From positions 5,133,092 to 5,197,091 of the forward strand of contig JABACO010000001.1 of NCBI GenBank assembly GCA_013339895.1: a stretch of 64,000 bases of DNA. The letters are read 5' to 3'. Of the stretch, positions 11,100-24,000 are shown piece after piece. Both the position numbers and the translations under genes were made by a program. The stretch's first letter is position 1. Every line of letters begins with the position of its first letter. The stretch comes from Ephydatia muelleri. Its lineage: Eukaryota; Porifera; Demospongiae; Spongillida; Spongillidae. The notes beneath the pieces are model-generated. The model was not told where the DNA came from, did not search any database, and saw only the letters and a list, made by a program, of their open reading frames with translations.

Positions 11100-13080
11100 G
11101 AGTAGCATCGTTCTGTTGCAGTAACGATTTGCAGAAAGAGTCTAAGTGTCAGATCTTTTTCAACAGTAGCGTATCTGATGATATTAATGACGCAATGCGG
11201 CCGTGCGGCCAAAGTATACGTGGTAATTGGTATGGAATGTGCGGCAAAGAAATGTTGGGCTAACTTCTAAGCGGTTATAGTGGCGTGGGTTGTTTTCCTT
11301 ATCGTGTTCGTTTAGCCTGCTTGCAGCTCGATGAATGAAGCGCGTAAGGTAATAGGCACGTGCACTGATACAAAACATAGATATTTGCAAATGGCACTTT
11401 TCAGTACAGTTGCGACCTACGTAGGCATTTCAGCCCTACCTAGATCGATTAACATCAAATCTGCACGTGCCGTATTTTGAATCTTTGTCTGCATACATGT
11501 GTATGGCCAGGCCAGAGTCAGTAACTACACGTAAAGCGCTTTAATTTTAATGCAAATCACCTTCGTGGGGCTTCAATGGAATAGAGGTTATGCAATCACA
11601 TGCCCACACATGACCACTCTATAACGGTATGTTCAAAATCTGTAGGACAATGACTAAGGCACAGTTCAATCACTTGTTAGTACTGAGGCTTATAAGATCC
11701 GATCCAAATAGATATACTACGATCAAAACAGGTACAACCGTTAACAGACACGTGGCGGGTAAAAGTGTCTGCCGCTATCTTGTTCCAGGTGGGAAGTACC
11801 CAGAACAGCTTTTGTGGCACGCGGGAGCAAATTAGGAATAAAATGATGGCTAATTCTCTCAAATACATATGAATACACGAGCACCATGGGTACAACAGTT
11901 AATTATTCATAGTTCCATTGCATAGCCTCTATAGCACTATCCCCAATGCTCATTTTTTTTCTTTTAAAGAAAAGTTTTGTGTAAACTCTGTAGCGCTGAT
12001 CAGTCTATCACTAGGCCAAAGCCTCTGCACTATACACCCCCCCCCCCCCCCCCCCCCTTCTATGTTATGCCAATGCTTGCTGGCACAGGCCCAAAAGGCC
12101 CCCAAACCCCTCCCCTGTCTCTGCACAGTGTGTGGTTAGTGCAAACATGTAATTTGCATTTAAAAAACATACACAATTTGTCCTCTTCTGCTATTGCTAT
12201 TACTAACAATAAGTGTGGCTGCACCATATGTACTTCTGAATGGTGTCAGCAGTTACTGTAAGTGGCTGCACCAATGCGAGTGTTGTATTTGGCTGGATTG
12301 TAGCCACATTGCTCCACCATACCAGGGATAGGAAGGTGGAGCGGAAGTTCTTAGATGCGAGTGGCGTCCCAACTTTGAAGTGGAAGAGGGGTGAGTGGAA
12401 CAGTGGCAGCATTATTTGTAGGCCTCCATTGCTAGAACTGCCTGCCTTTGGTACACTCAACACACCTGCCCATCTGGTTTGCTTGATGAAGAAGTGCATG
12501 CCAGCTGAGTACAGTGGAACGTAGGGGTATTTAAGTAAATTTGTTGAGCCTAAGGTGGATATCCCTGGAGGTGTTGAACACTCCGGATGGTCAGTCTCAG
12601 CATTGGGTTCCTGGTGCTGCTCTTCCCCAGTACAAAACCAGATACAGGAGTGTCCTCGAGTAATATTTCGCCTAATCTCCATAGAAACAGTCCCAAACAG
12701 ACTTTTAACACAACTCTTGATATTGAACCCTAGAAAAAAAGTACCAGGACTTTATACATCAGACGTAAATGCCTCTACCACTAACCAAAGGTTTTGCATG
12801 AGGCCCAAAGCACACTCCACCCCCCTCCCATCATGTACATGTACTTGATTGTAAAGTTTATGGCATCAGGCACAAAAGGCCCATGCCACATACATGCACA
12901 TGTAGGTACTACATGTACATGTCAATACTTAGAACTTGGTACATGTCTAGCTCAATAGCTAACATCCGATAACCTCAGTTTACATAGCAAACAATGCCCT
13001 TTTGTTGTTGACCTCTGAGCTGCACAAATGAATATTATACATGTACCTATGGGACAGCATCCAGCAAAATCAGGCTTGTA
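11100..13080. other. No recognised gene; C-run and unassigned open frames
   Basis: A C-run lies at 12038-12058, and the sequence beside it (GGCCCCTCCCC-like words at 12095-12120) resembles the satellite unit. A 159-codon frame on the minus strand (12203-12682) overlaps a 94-codon plus-strand frame (12240-12524); neither shows a domain that I recognise. Confidence 0.35.
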
Positions 13081-13194
13081 AGGTTATAATTTTATTTTTA
13101 TTTTATTTATTTATTTTTATTTTATTTTTAAATGAATGCACATTATTATTTACATCCTTATTTCAATATATATATGCACCAGATAATAAAAGGT

Positions 13195-13386
13195 TTATGG
13201 CGGAGGAGCTATCCTAGAAAGGATAGCTGTGGCATTGGCACACACAAGGTTGAGATTCAGCCGACCATAGATCTCGTGGAGTATGGTGGACTTTGGCCGG
13301 CATGTGGAGGTGGCAAATCTGGAGGCTACAGAAGAGATGATGGCTGTGGTTTCCTTTCCCCAAGCCCCATAGGTTTCCACTACCAT
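13195..13386 (-). mobile_element. LINE 3'-end fragment
   Basis: The minus strand reads VVETYGAWGKE, then SRFATS and IYGRLNLNLVCANATAILSR. This is the conserved C-terminal tail also found in the LINE pieces at 32250-32984 (VVETYGCRGTE) and 34425-35237 (YERLNLALARANVRALLSR). It is a 5'-truncated non-LTR retrotransposon fragment. Confidence 0.7.
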
Positions 13387-13489
13387 AGGGACAATTTTAT
13401 TACTATAAAAATTTCACGTTACATTAATAAATTTTTACCTTTTCTTTTCGTACACTTGTTCCCACACCATTTCTGTACCGGTACATACT

Positions 13490-13580
13490 GATTGTGTGTG
13501 CATGTGTGTATGTATACACGTGTGCATGTGTGCATATGTGTGTATGTGTGTGTGCATGCGTGTGCATGTGTGTGTTGAAA
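13490..13580 (+). repeat. TG-rich microsatellite
   Basis: Imperfect (TG)n with GCATG interruptions. Confidence 0.8.
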
Positions 13581-13784
13581 AGTGCAAAGCAATAGAAAAC
13601 TTTCCAATGCCCTTGATACTTCTAAGCTTTGAAGCCTTGAATATGGTGGCAGTGAATATTATTGCTACTTGTGTATGGCAGGACTGGGCCACTGGAAAGT
13701 TTACATAAGGCTAGCAGCTGAATGGTAATACATGTACATGTAAGCTTAGTGTTCACATTCAACTACACCAAACTTTCTTCAAAA

Positions 13785-14100
13785 GCACAGACCCATAGCT
13801 ACATGTACTTCACAAGCACAGCACCATGGCTATACAGCACCATCAAGCACATAGGTGATATTAAAAGGTGGGGGGGGGGGGGGGGGGGAGGCAATGCCCC
13901 CACTTTGACAAAAATAAGAATGTGGCAATGGGCCCCATGCTTCCTACAACTGTACACCACTGACCTTAGCACCACTTCACAGTCACTGCACCATGACTGT
14001 TTCACAAGCACTGCACCATAGCACTATGTCACAGGCACAGCACCGTATTAGAGGCACTGCACAATAGCACTACACTACACAATAAGCACCAAATCACTAA
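13785..14100 (+). repeat. Degenerate CACAAGCACAGCACCATGGC repeats and G-run
   Basis: Words such as ACAAGCACAGCACCATGG and GCACTGCACCATAGCAC recur. A G-run occupies about 13869-13889. No gene. Confidence 0.55.
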
Positions 14101-14299
14101 TATGGAATGAAGGCCTGCTTTTCTATGGATGTTTTAGTGATTTTAGAAGCTTCGTACACGTGTGTTTTGCGTATGGCGCGTAGTCAAGGATCGGGGACTT
14201 GGTTGCCCAAAGATATCAGCACATCAGCAACAACACTACACAGCAGAGTATATCACGTGACCCCCTGTAACATCGACCCGCCCACAATACACACCCCAA

Positions 14300-14363
14300 A
14301 CTGTGTGTATATGTGTGTGTGCTTGTACATGTATGTACTTGTGTGTGCTTGTGTGTGTGTGTG

Positions 14364-14403
<40 letters not shown>

Positions 14404-14629
14404 TATCACCAAGATCAGGGGGGAAAGGAGGGTTAATTTGCTAGATATGTTTTAGTTGTCTACAGTAGAAGTTACAGAAGCCTCATGTGTGTACATGCAT
14501 GTGTATTTGTAGGCAACACACACAAACACAGCCCCTCCCATTTGCACATGCCATAACTAATTGACCACAATATCACATCATGTGTGTGTGTGTGGTGTGT
14601 GTGTTTGTGTGTGTGTGTGTGTGTATGTG

Positions 14630-14667
<38 letters not shown>

Positions 14668-14856
14668 TATCACCAAGATCAGGGGGGAAAGGAGGGTTAA
14701 TTTGCTAGATATGTTTTAGTTGTCTACAGTAGAAGTTACAGAAGCCTCATGTGTGTACATGCATGTGTATTTGTAGGCAACACACACAAACACAGCCCCT
14801 CCCATTTGCACATGCCATAACTAATTGACCACAATATCACATCATGTGTGTGTGTG

Positions 14857-14949
<93 letters not shown>

Positions 14950-14950
14950 C
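14300..14950 (+). repeat. (TG)n arrays with a 264-bp tandem duplication
   Basis: Three TG blocks (about 14300-14400, 14580-14666, 14844-14948) are separated by two nearly identical segments, each starting GTCTATCACCAAGATCAG at 14401 and 14665. The period of 264 bp implies a recent duplication seeded by the TG blocks. A third, partial junction (TTCACCAAGATCAG) follows at 14947. Confidence 0.85.
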
Positions 14951-14999
14951 ACCAAGATCAGTGCCATGTTTGAGCCACTCCCTTACCACACTGGTAACG

Positions 15000-16843
15000 C
15001 ACACACACATACACAAACAGCCTTACTCTGTTCTGGCTTCACATTTTTCACTGTTGCATTTGTGGTATTCAGGCTCAAGATAACTCAGCCATGTGTGTTC
15101 TGCCGCAGCAAAGGGCTGTTGAAATGTTGTCCATTTGTAACACACATACACACATACAATACAAACATACAAAAAATTAATTGTTTACACATACACAGAT
15201 ATGCATACTTGTATGAGCATGCACTATTTGTATACCATCCCTTGAACTATTGTATTCATTGTTATCAACAAGACCTTTACATTGGTACATGTAGCAGAGA
15301 ATGGTTGCCGAGAATGTCTGACAGTTTGTTTGATCTGTGTGATGCATTTTAGTGCTTGCGTGTTGTGTCATATCGAGTAATCGCCCATACATTGGCGGTC
15401 ATCTTGTGATTTATTTCAAATTGTTCACTAATAAGTTTCACTGTGATGCAGTCGACAACACATGCACAACATTCACGTTTGAGTCCGTTGCCAACTTTAT
15501 ACATATGTCCATATGCACATGTGCATACATTACATTGACAAAGCCTGCTACATACCACACTGACACAATAAACCATTTGTAAATAGTCACACCTTATAAC
15601 TATGGTGCCTTCACATGAGTACACTAGCTACGGTGCCTTCACAGCGGTAACTGAATATACATGTAAGTACGCAAGGTAGCTAAATATTACAATAAAACAC
15701 AAAGCATGCAGTGCAGGGTAAGAAATGACTGACATTATTGCAAATACCAAGTTGAGAGATGTGCAATGCCTAGGCCTACGTAAGTCATTGCCTTGCACAT
15801 GCATTTTATATTTATTTCACCTGAAAGATTGCAACGGCGTTTTGCTGGTGGTGGATGTTGCAACGCAGCGCCAGACAGCAGAATAAAATACGCTACCACG
15901 CCGTTGACGCTGCTATCAGCTTCTTTGATACTCGATAAATCGGTGCGCATTTTCTAGAATTAAAACACATGCATGTAGCCGTATTACTATTGGTGCCAAT
16001 AGTAGCTCCGGCCACACCTATACTAGTAGTTGTACTTCAGTTACTTAGATAAACTACCAACGTAACAGCCTAACAGCAATACAATTATGAAATGGGCCCG
16101 GCGATGTTTACAAAAGATCCGAAACGTATGGGTACGATAACGTACATTTATATGTAGGCTACTCAACTGGTAGCAACAAACCTTGTTACGTAGCGCTAGG
16201 AGGCGTGCAGAATCGATTTCAGGCCCGATTTCATACTGTATAAAACTGGTACAACTATGTCCCGCGCGTGAGTCGATTTTGAGAGCACGAGACGGAGACA
16301 ACAATCTGATTCGATATAGAATACTTCTTTCAATTATGGAAGCCGATTTTTAAATACAAAGACCTAATTTTCAATATATATTATAGTTCTTCGATGTACT
16401 AGCTACATGTTTTTCCTTTGGCAAATTGGCAAATCGTAAAGGTATTGACACAAATGGTCATAGAATTTGTAATGAGAAAACGCACCCATTGACTACGTGT
16501 ACATTGAGGACAATGTTATGACAATCCTAGGGAAGCGACGCCTTAAATAGGAAAAATACGGCGACCCCACTAAAAATCATGGCAAATGTAGTGTACTAAC
16601 AATCCCACTTGGCAAAAGCTGAGAAAAATCTGGTGTGCTTGGTATTGAAGGACCCCATACATGTCTACGGGAAGATATACGGGAATATTCGGTGATTCGC
16701 AAACCGCGAATTAATTAGCTTTCCCTTTGACCGCTCATTTCTGGATATGCTTGACATGCAGCATTTAATTATCTAAGTCCAGCTGTCTTCATGCTACATG
16801 CACTACAGCGAGTACTATTTACCTAGTCGGGCGGGACTTACTA
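15000..16843. other. No gene seen
   Basis: Holds the second copy of the GCCCATACAT..GGCGGTCATCTTG repeat fragment (15384-15425). No coding region could be supported on either strand. Confidence 0.4.
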
Positions 16844-16875
16844 CCGCGTTTGGTCGGGTACCCGACCAAACGCGG
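16844..16875. repeat. Perfect 32-bp palindrome
   Basis: CCGCGTTTGGTCGGGT meets its exact complement with no loop, centred on the GGTACC at 16857-16862. Confidence 0.8.
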
Positions 16876-17013
16876 GCCCGACTACTTCTTAATATAGTAC
16901 AATACCACGGTCACTAAGTAGGCTATAGAGCGCCCTTCAATGTGATTGACGTAGAATTAAAGTTCAGATCCTTGTATACTGGTTACCCTTAGTGACTAGC
17001 TGATGTTTAGTAT

Positions 17014-17039
17014 GGTTAGGGTTAGGGTTAGGGTTAGGG
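17014..17039 (+). repeat. Interstitial telomere-like (TTAGGG)4
   Basis: GGTTAGGGTTAGGGTTAGGG and one more unit. The metazoan telomere repeat, here internal and short. Confidence 0.85.
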
Positions 17040-17290
17040 CTTGCTCAAAGAATAAGACTAGAGCTCTACACACGTGAGAAGCTGTTGCATATGATTATGT
17101 GAATATGATCATATCCCGATAAACAGGTTTTCCGAAAAAAGGATGCGGGCGGGGACCAGAAACTAAAGATGTGGCCTTAGTACCATCCCTACGCAAATGT
17201 TATTTATATTAGACATTCACAGGCACGAAGAGGAAAAAACGACGGGAAACCTTTTTCCTCTAGGTAGGACATTGTGCCCTACAGTCTACA

Positions 17291-17316
17291 GGGGGGCGGG
17301 GGGGGGGGGGGGGCGG
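17291..17316 (+). repeat. G-rich run
   Basis: Interrupted G tract of about 25 bases. Confidence 0.8.
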
Positions 17317-18087
17317 GAATCCTGACATGTGCACACACACAAAACTATCTATAAGAATGACACACGTGTACGGACCTTAAATAGATCAATCCGAACACAT
17401 CATGCATTGCCAGTTGATCCCCATCGGAGAGGTGGACATCTATAAGAATGCAATGCATACATTATCTGAGGGTGCGTAACAGGTAATCCATGGGAAGACA
17501 ATCATGCATCGCCAGTCAAAGAGATGGGCATTTCTAAGAATGCGATACATACGTCTGTGTGTGCACGCAATACATGACACACGGTTACACGTGTGCAGCT
17601 CTCTTGCATCTGCGATAATAAATGGCAGCTCCAATATCATCATCAACGGAAAATAGGTGGGAGGCTATATGCGATCGTGGATACTTTTAGCTTGAAAAAT
17701 ATAAATCAATCTTAACACCGGATCCACGAGAATAGATCATTTTTTTTGTGGAACACCCTTTTTGGAAAATTAGTCAGAAACGTGTTGTTTCCAATTTAAA
17801 ACAAATATTCCGAGAGCCCAACTCTTCCTGAGTCTTCTGTTGCTATTTTCAATCGCCCATATAAAGTATGCAGCAATCTGCGTTCGTTTGAACAGACGCG
17901 GTTTCCAAAATCTCGGTTGTCTCGAGTGAAAATATGCACTTTTTTTGAGGGCCGATTTGTAATATTCTGGGTGCACTATTGTATTATTTTATGTCTCAGA
18001 TACATGCCACGTTAATACTGCATTCGGAATAAGCGTAGTTTACACACAAACTTACCTTTACTAGTTCCCAGACAAAGCAGTGACGTA
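17317..18087. other. No gene seen
   Basis: Two related ATC(A)TGCATTGCCAGT/ATCATGCATCGCCAGT segments occur near 17398 and 17502, each followed by a 'ggacatctataagaatgcaa'-like stretch: a diverged short duplication. Confidence 0.4.
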
Positions 18088-18860
18088 ATACGTCATTGCT
18101 AAACATGTCACTTGCTTGTTATCGTACGAACAAGAAACCCGTGTGTGACAAGTGCGATGCTGGGACGGGTTGCACAAAGTTGTTGTCTATGCCAAACTCG
18201 TTTGCGTGGTCGCCCTAAAAAGGTAAGTGGTTCAGGAAACACCTCATCGGTCAAATCCGGAGCCACGGAGTCAGTTTTGTTGCTGAACCGATATCGATTG
18301 CTGCAGAGATAGATACAACCGAGGGACCCAGTAACTATACATCATCGCAAAAACACATTCTTGAGGTACTGAAGCTAATGGGTTGCGATGAGCACAAACG
18401 TAGCGTGCGATCGCTTCCACACATTGAAATTAGGAGGCAGGTAGAACACGCGATGGGCAGCGAGATTGACAATGCCAGTATGAACCGAGTACAGAGATCT
18501 AGGGAATGTGAAAATATCTGCTGATGGCGTATTTGCCAGGCTTGAAGAGATGGAGATACAAAAGGTCATCAAATTAAGTCCGCTTCCATTCCCAGGGAAA
18601 ATTCGTGCTGTGTCTCAAACCATTGGCAGGATGCCAACTTCTATACTAGTCTACTAGTAAACGTAAGCGTGGAAGGCCTCAATCTGAAGGATCAATTGGT
18701 ACCAAGAAGAAGGCAAGTGTCCTATGAGGAGCTTGTCCTTGCAAAAGACCTTTTGTCATGGAAAAAGTCTGAGCAGAGGCTTATCTGAGCCACTATAACA
18801 TAAAGAAATCCGGTAACAAGTCAGAACTAATTAAGCGCGTTGAAGAACACATGTTTACTG
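18088..18860 (+). pseudogene. Decayed gene with AT-hook and SAP-like motifs
   Basis: The frames are disrupted, but the order of motifs is coherent on the plus strand. A Cys-rich stretch (CDKCDAG in one frame, CLCQTRLRGRPKK in another) lies near 18150-18220 and ends in an AT-hook-like RGRPKK. A second AT-hook-like KRKRGRPQSEG lies near 18659. HYNIKKSGNKSELIKRVEEH at about 18792-18851 matches the second half of a SAP DNA-binding domain ('L...GLKKSGNKAELIERV'). This suggests a chromatin or DNA-binding protein, or a protein of a mobile element, now broken by several frame changes. I do not recognise the family. Confidence 0.45.
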
Positions 18861-19440
18861 TAAAGTACATGCAGTCAACTTATTGTCTGTCATTTCTATT
18901 ACCGCGCATGCACTAATCAATTGCTTCAGTCCCATACATACGGGTCATTCCTGAAATGCTCGCTGCGCGCGCTGTAAATAATGGCAAGTGATGAGCTGTA
19001 AAATAGTAAGGTTTGCACATGCGTAATGAAGATGCCTCACCCCAGACCGCTGTTAGATTGGACCTTGTCTTGAAACACGAATTGCAATCAAAAACACAAA
19101 TGTAGCATCGATCTTAGAATCACATTACCTTATTCCATTTCTAAAGTAACTAATGAAATGATTTTTAGCATGTAAAACAGCCCAGAAAAAAAGTGCATCG
19201 TTAACGGTGACGGCTCTTACCCCTTCCACTTCGCACTAATGCTGGCTAGCCCGTGAGGTAGATACGAAGCTGTAAATTACACCAATCATCGTATATTGAG
19301 TTGGATTACTGTACTGGACATGTTATATATCATTCAGAGACTTTCCGACAAATTTTTCGTAAAAGTGACTTCCGCAAAATAACGCAAATAAATGATCTGT
19401 TAAATATTATCCTCCGAAGGTTACTATTAAAGATCAATTT

Positions 19441-19505
19441 ATGTACGACGTAGGGCGTCGCATGTACGACGTAGGGCGTCGCATGTACGACGTAGGGCGT
19501 CGTAC
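19441..19505. repeat. Three 21-bp units, each a small hairpin
   Basis: ATGTACGACGTAGGGCGTCG(C/T) is repeated three times without change apart from the last base. Within each unit ACGACG and CGTCG(T) can pair around TAGGG. Confidence 0.8.
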
Positions 19506-19765
19506 AGCCCGATGATGTATCAGCATCGTAATTATTTATACTCATGCTTTGACTATTTGAAGCACTTGTGGGTTCACAACTGTTTGATTGAAATTATAAC
19601 ATCATTCATAATTATCTGAGTGAATATCGTAGAAGAAGCACAAACGGAACTTCTGGGTATAAAATACCCTTTTATATCCTATAAGCGTTTATATTACCTT
19701 CCAATTTGAAAAAGTTCCGCCGGATAGTGGGGATATAGTTTCTTCAACGAAATGGCGATATTCAC

Positions 19766-19945
19766 ATGCACGCAGATAGCTATGTCTGGTATTCATACAC
19801 TCTCAATGAAGAAGTTAAGCACTATGGTGTGGAATCCGTGCCAAAAATCCTGGTTTACGCAGGCCGCCTGCTTTTCGACGACACCTACTTTATCGCGGCC
19901 CAGGGCGTAGAACAGTGCAAGAGACGTGGAGGCACTAGTATATAG
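19766..19945 (+). CDS. Short unrecognised open frame (59 codons)
   Basis: ATG at 19766 to TAG at 19943-19945, reading MHADSYVWYSYTLNEEVKHY and on to LLFDDTYFIAAQGVEQCKRR. Composition looks protein-like rather than random and the flanks are AT-rich, but there is no family match that I can name. It could be an exon or a remnant of a larger gene. Confidence 0.25.
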   Translation: MHADSYVWYSYTLNEEVKHYGVESVPKILVYAGRLLFDDTYFIAAQGVEQCKRRGGTSI

Positions 19946-20838
19946 TTTGGCTATCTGTGCAAAAGATTAGAAGCCACTCATCTGTAGTCTACGTTATCTT
20001 TATTTGTTAAAAAGCATTTCTTGTGCCATATGTGCATATCTGTTGGGTACATGTATGTGCCTTTTCAATTTGTTCTGAACTTGTCACTTTAGTACTAAAG
20101 AATGGCTATATATGTGCCTTTATGTGATTGTATATGCATGTGTACAAGTTGTATGGTTGGCCCATAGGTGTAGGGGGAGAGGGGGGGGGGGGGGTTGAAG
20201 AGTGTGAGTGTCCAAGGTCCCTTGTTATAGCAACGATACTTGATTACCGTTTTAAACAAGAGCATTGCATTGCTTGTTGTGTGTGCCTCTGCATTGCCAT
20301 ATATCACACAAAAATACCCACATGTGCACACAGATAACAAGCAAGTACAAGGATATGCCCTAACCACTAGATAGAAGGAATAGCCATAAATGACCAGTGC
20401 AAGAATGTAGCAAATCACATGCATGTACATGTGCTTTTAAAGTTCTACAGAAATATGCATTTACGTACTGTGCCTGGACGGTAAAAGTCTCCAATTTACA
20501 TTTGGAAGTTTCAATACCCTCTCTGAATGAGCTGTAGATGTTGTGATTGCCAGGTATATTTGTGCAAGCCTTAAAATAATATTATTCTGCCATTTCCACC
20601 ACGCTTTATATTCACGAACTTTAAGATTACTACCTGACCATCGCTACTGATCATACTCACGTAAGATATCATTAACGATAACTACAAATATAAAAAAAGA
20701 ATTATTTCATCGCCTAAATTCGTATATCATACGGTTTGAGCTATTACGGGCAAATGCATAACACGGCAACACGAGTTACGAGCGTGAGTGCAGTATATTG
20801 TATGTCTGTGTACATAATGCTAGCTATACAGATAAACT

Positions 20839-21050
20839 TCAGCGTGCTTTATCATCGCTTGTAACATTCTTGCGATAGTGCAGCACTCCGCCCTCTAGCT
20901 TGTAATTGTTCCAATATCTTTTCCTCAAGTTCGGTTTTTTACTTTTTGCCATTCCTTCGGGATATTCTTCATGCATCAAATACTGTTCAACACTTTCAGT
21001 TATTTTCTTAAGTTCCTCCACCTTGAATATCACAGCAGCTATAAAAGCAG
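20839..21050 (-). mobile_element. Ty3/gypsy-type integrase-region fossil
   Basis: The minus strand shows EQYLMHEEYPEGMAKSKKPN and then YKLEGGVLHYRKN, the pattern that precedes the zinc-binding domain of Ty3/gypsy integrases and of host genes derived from them. A short, isolated fossil; an exon of a domesticated integrase gene is an alternative. Confidence 0.5.
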
Positions 21051-21397
21051 TACAATAGAGCGCAATGGCACCAGGTGGGAGCTCTATGCATGTGCCTTAG
21101 GTGTTAATGACCGGTGATTGATTGCTGCCGGAGAGTGGTTGGCCGTTCCGTGTTGCCGCATTACAAAATATGTGTTTACAAGCAATGGGACGAAAAGGGA
21201 TCTAGCACTTTTACTTGTATTCAATTTTAATATTCTAGGGTCTGAAGTGTTCTCTACCTACGCATTGAGAAATCAGAATTGTTAATCAATGCAAGCGTTA
21301 CATTCCATTGCATGTACAGGACTAGAAATTTTACAATGACTGGATGCAGTATGTAATAATAATAAACATACCAGCATGCCTTCTGTAAACGTTCCAC

Positions 21398-22010
21398 AGG
21401 AATCTGTAAACAAATGAATGTGCTTGAAGTGGGCAGGGTTCGCGGTTGTTGCTCATATCACGTAAAGCATCGAATCTTAACATAACTTGGGTACGCGACG
21501 ATTACCAGTACTGACTATCTGTCCCAAACATTCTAGTTTGGGTTGGTTTATTTTTTTATTTTTTTATTTTTTTAAATCTACGAATGAATCACAAGTTTAA
21601 GGATGGAACGAACGAAATGTTTCGGCCATTCCATTATTAATGCATGCACAGTCGAGAGGGGTACTCTTCTGCAGTTCACTATATCTCTGGAACACCTGCC
21701 AACACGGGGGGGCCGTTAATTAAGTGGTGATGGATAGAGGTTCTTTTTAGACCCCGTTGCATGAAATAACTATCCATGCACGCACTCCATGCGCATGCAC
21801 ACCGTATCCCCTTACAACTCTAACTATCGCACACCATCTAATGCGTGGCACCAGTAACATGCAGCAAATGATTCGAACGTGTCGATCGCGCCCATGTACG
21901 CGGCACACCGCTTTCACCCTCTCATGGTGACAACACAGCCGCAATTTAGCTGCGTCAGTGACCACTGCATCCTCACATATGGCTCTACGCGTTGGCCCGC
22001 CCTTTGTTAT
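21398..22010. repeat. Left copy of a diverged duplicated segment
   Basis: AATCTGTAAACAAATGAATG, then TGCTTGAAGTGGGCAGG and a T-rich tract, then CGCGGCACACC and AGCCGCAATTT, recur in the same order at 23265-24000. The copies are about 1.9 kb apart and clearly diverged, with different indels. A 94-codon plus-strand frame at 21958-22242 runs past this copy; no domain recognised. Confidence 0.65.
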
Positions 22011-23264
22011 TCTCCCAAAAGGGCAGGCGGCGGCTAATGAACTCAATCAGCAGAGGCCTGATTATGCAGGCCGTGTTTCAAAAGTATTTAAAAACTTGGT
22101 GAAACCAGATGGGTTGAGAAGCGGCCAAGACTTCAGCGTTATATATACGAGCCACTACTTCGGTGCTTATAGAAGCGATTGGCAGCTAGTCTGGAACCAG
22201 GTTGGAACTCGAAATCAGTCACCGAGGCATAGGGTTTACTAAAGCGCATAATGGACTCAGTTCATCGCGTGCTTTCAAACCGCTTTGCTTTTGTTTCGTT
22301 ACACGAAAGGATTGAGCACCAAGCTGCGATGCTCCGCGTTGCCGAGCGCCTTGTATACGTCAGTTCCACTGCTGTACTAGTATTAACTGATGCCGGTGAC
22401 CGTCACACTTGACCGCTTAGAGGACAAGCGATTAGCCGTGACGCGAATCCTATCGCGATTAATATGTTAATTGGTCCTCAGCTACACTGCATTGTGCATG
22501 TATGTACTCCGTACAGGAAAGTTGGAACAGAGATTATAAAAGTGCACGTGACAATGCATCGGACCATGCCATGGCCATGAGCTCATAATGCTTTTACCTG
22601 TTATGACCCACATGTAGATCGATCTTTCGTATGAGGTCTAGATATTTAGGTCAGTGGTTGCTATGGCCGGTAACAGTTGCTATGGGTATGAAATTTGGGG
22701 GGTGGAGCACATCAATCTAATATAAGCGTTTTTCATCACCGTATATGCGACACTCAGTCGGCAATTTGTTCAGTTTGACGTGCACAATTTTCCACTCTGC
22801 ACTCTGCTTTAATGGCTCACTTCACCCTCTGTAAGTGATCTGCTTTAGTGTGTTGTACTGTAAGTATGAACTGTTCATTATGGCTCCATGCGCTGCATGT
22901 CGCTATATAATCTCGAACAACCGGCCACAGATTGTAGAGTATACAATTCGTGTATATCATTACTGACCTAAATGTCGCATTCAACGCTATAAAGCTGTAT
23001 AATATTATGTTCATTGTTGTGTGTAGGACGATACGGGGCCTATAATGGAATTTAGATGAGGCAGCAGTATGATACGCCCCAGCTGTAATCCCATCTGAGT
23101 TTTGGCTAAGGTTATGCAACGTATAGATCTCTGTGAAACTATGCTGCTGCTGCGTTATAAAATAAAAGTTAACAAAAAATGTTAATAAGAAATGCAGCCC
23201 ATACCGATAAACAGGTCATGAATTTCCACCTCATTTTATGATTCGGAACTTATAATGCTCCATA

Positions 23265-24000
23265 GCAATCTGTAAACAAATGAATGTGCTTGAAGTGGGC
23301 AGGTTTCGCGGTTATTGCTCATAACACGTAAAGCATCAAATGTTATGTACTTGATTACGAGACGATTGCCATGCAGTAAGAAGAATATTCACTGGCCTAA
23401 ACGTGGCGGCCTAAACGTGCGTGCTAAACATACGAATTCATATCGCCGCAGCTTCGTTAGATGCGTGTGCTTCAAAGCTGCTTAGTAACTATGCCCACCA
23501 ATGCACAGCTGCATACAACCTGCAAGTATACCAGTCCGGAGTAACTGTATAATAACTTCTTTTTTTTTTTTTTTGACTGTGAACGAATCACACTCTTAAG
23601 GACGGAACGAATCACACGTTGGCCATTCATGCATTCGTGATCGTAACAGTTTGGCTGTACCAATACAATGGCTGATAAATATACATCACTCTTTCAGTTA
23701 ACTATACCTGAGACAGGAGATACGCATGGCTTATGTTAATAACAAGAACGAAGGAAGTTCTTTTTAGGCCCACCACTCCTAGTCTCGTACCCAGACCCAC
23801 CATGACGTAAGGCCCACCACTCCTATTTCCCCAACCATCTAATGCATGCACCTCTGGGCAGGAGATAGCAGCGAAATGATTTGAAAGTACATGCAGCCGA
23901 ATCGGGCACCTCACGCGGCACACCACTTTCTCCTCTTACTCTAGCGGGGACAACATATAGCCGCAATTTGTGGAGCGACCATTGGCCACACGTTCCCAAA
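23265..24000. repeat. Right copy of the diverged duplicated segment
   Basis: Counterpart of 21398-22010, with a longer T-run (about 23559-23575). The flanking TAGTCTCGTACCCAGACCC at about 23781 belongs to the TAGTCT family of termini. Confidence 0.65.

Noticed and set aside
12203-12682. 159-codon minus-strand frame
   Set aside because: No recognisable domain, and an equally open frame lies on the plus strand; no splice or start context supports it.
14825-15352. Cys-Val repeat frame of 175 codons
   Set aside because: Product of a (TG)n microsatellite.
17014-17039. Chromosome end
   Set aside because: Only four TTAGGG units with unique sequence on both sides.
21958-22242. 94-codon plus-strand frame
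   Set aside because: No domain recognised and the frame is not kept in the diverged duplicate at 23265-24000.
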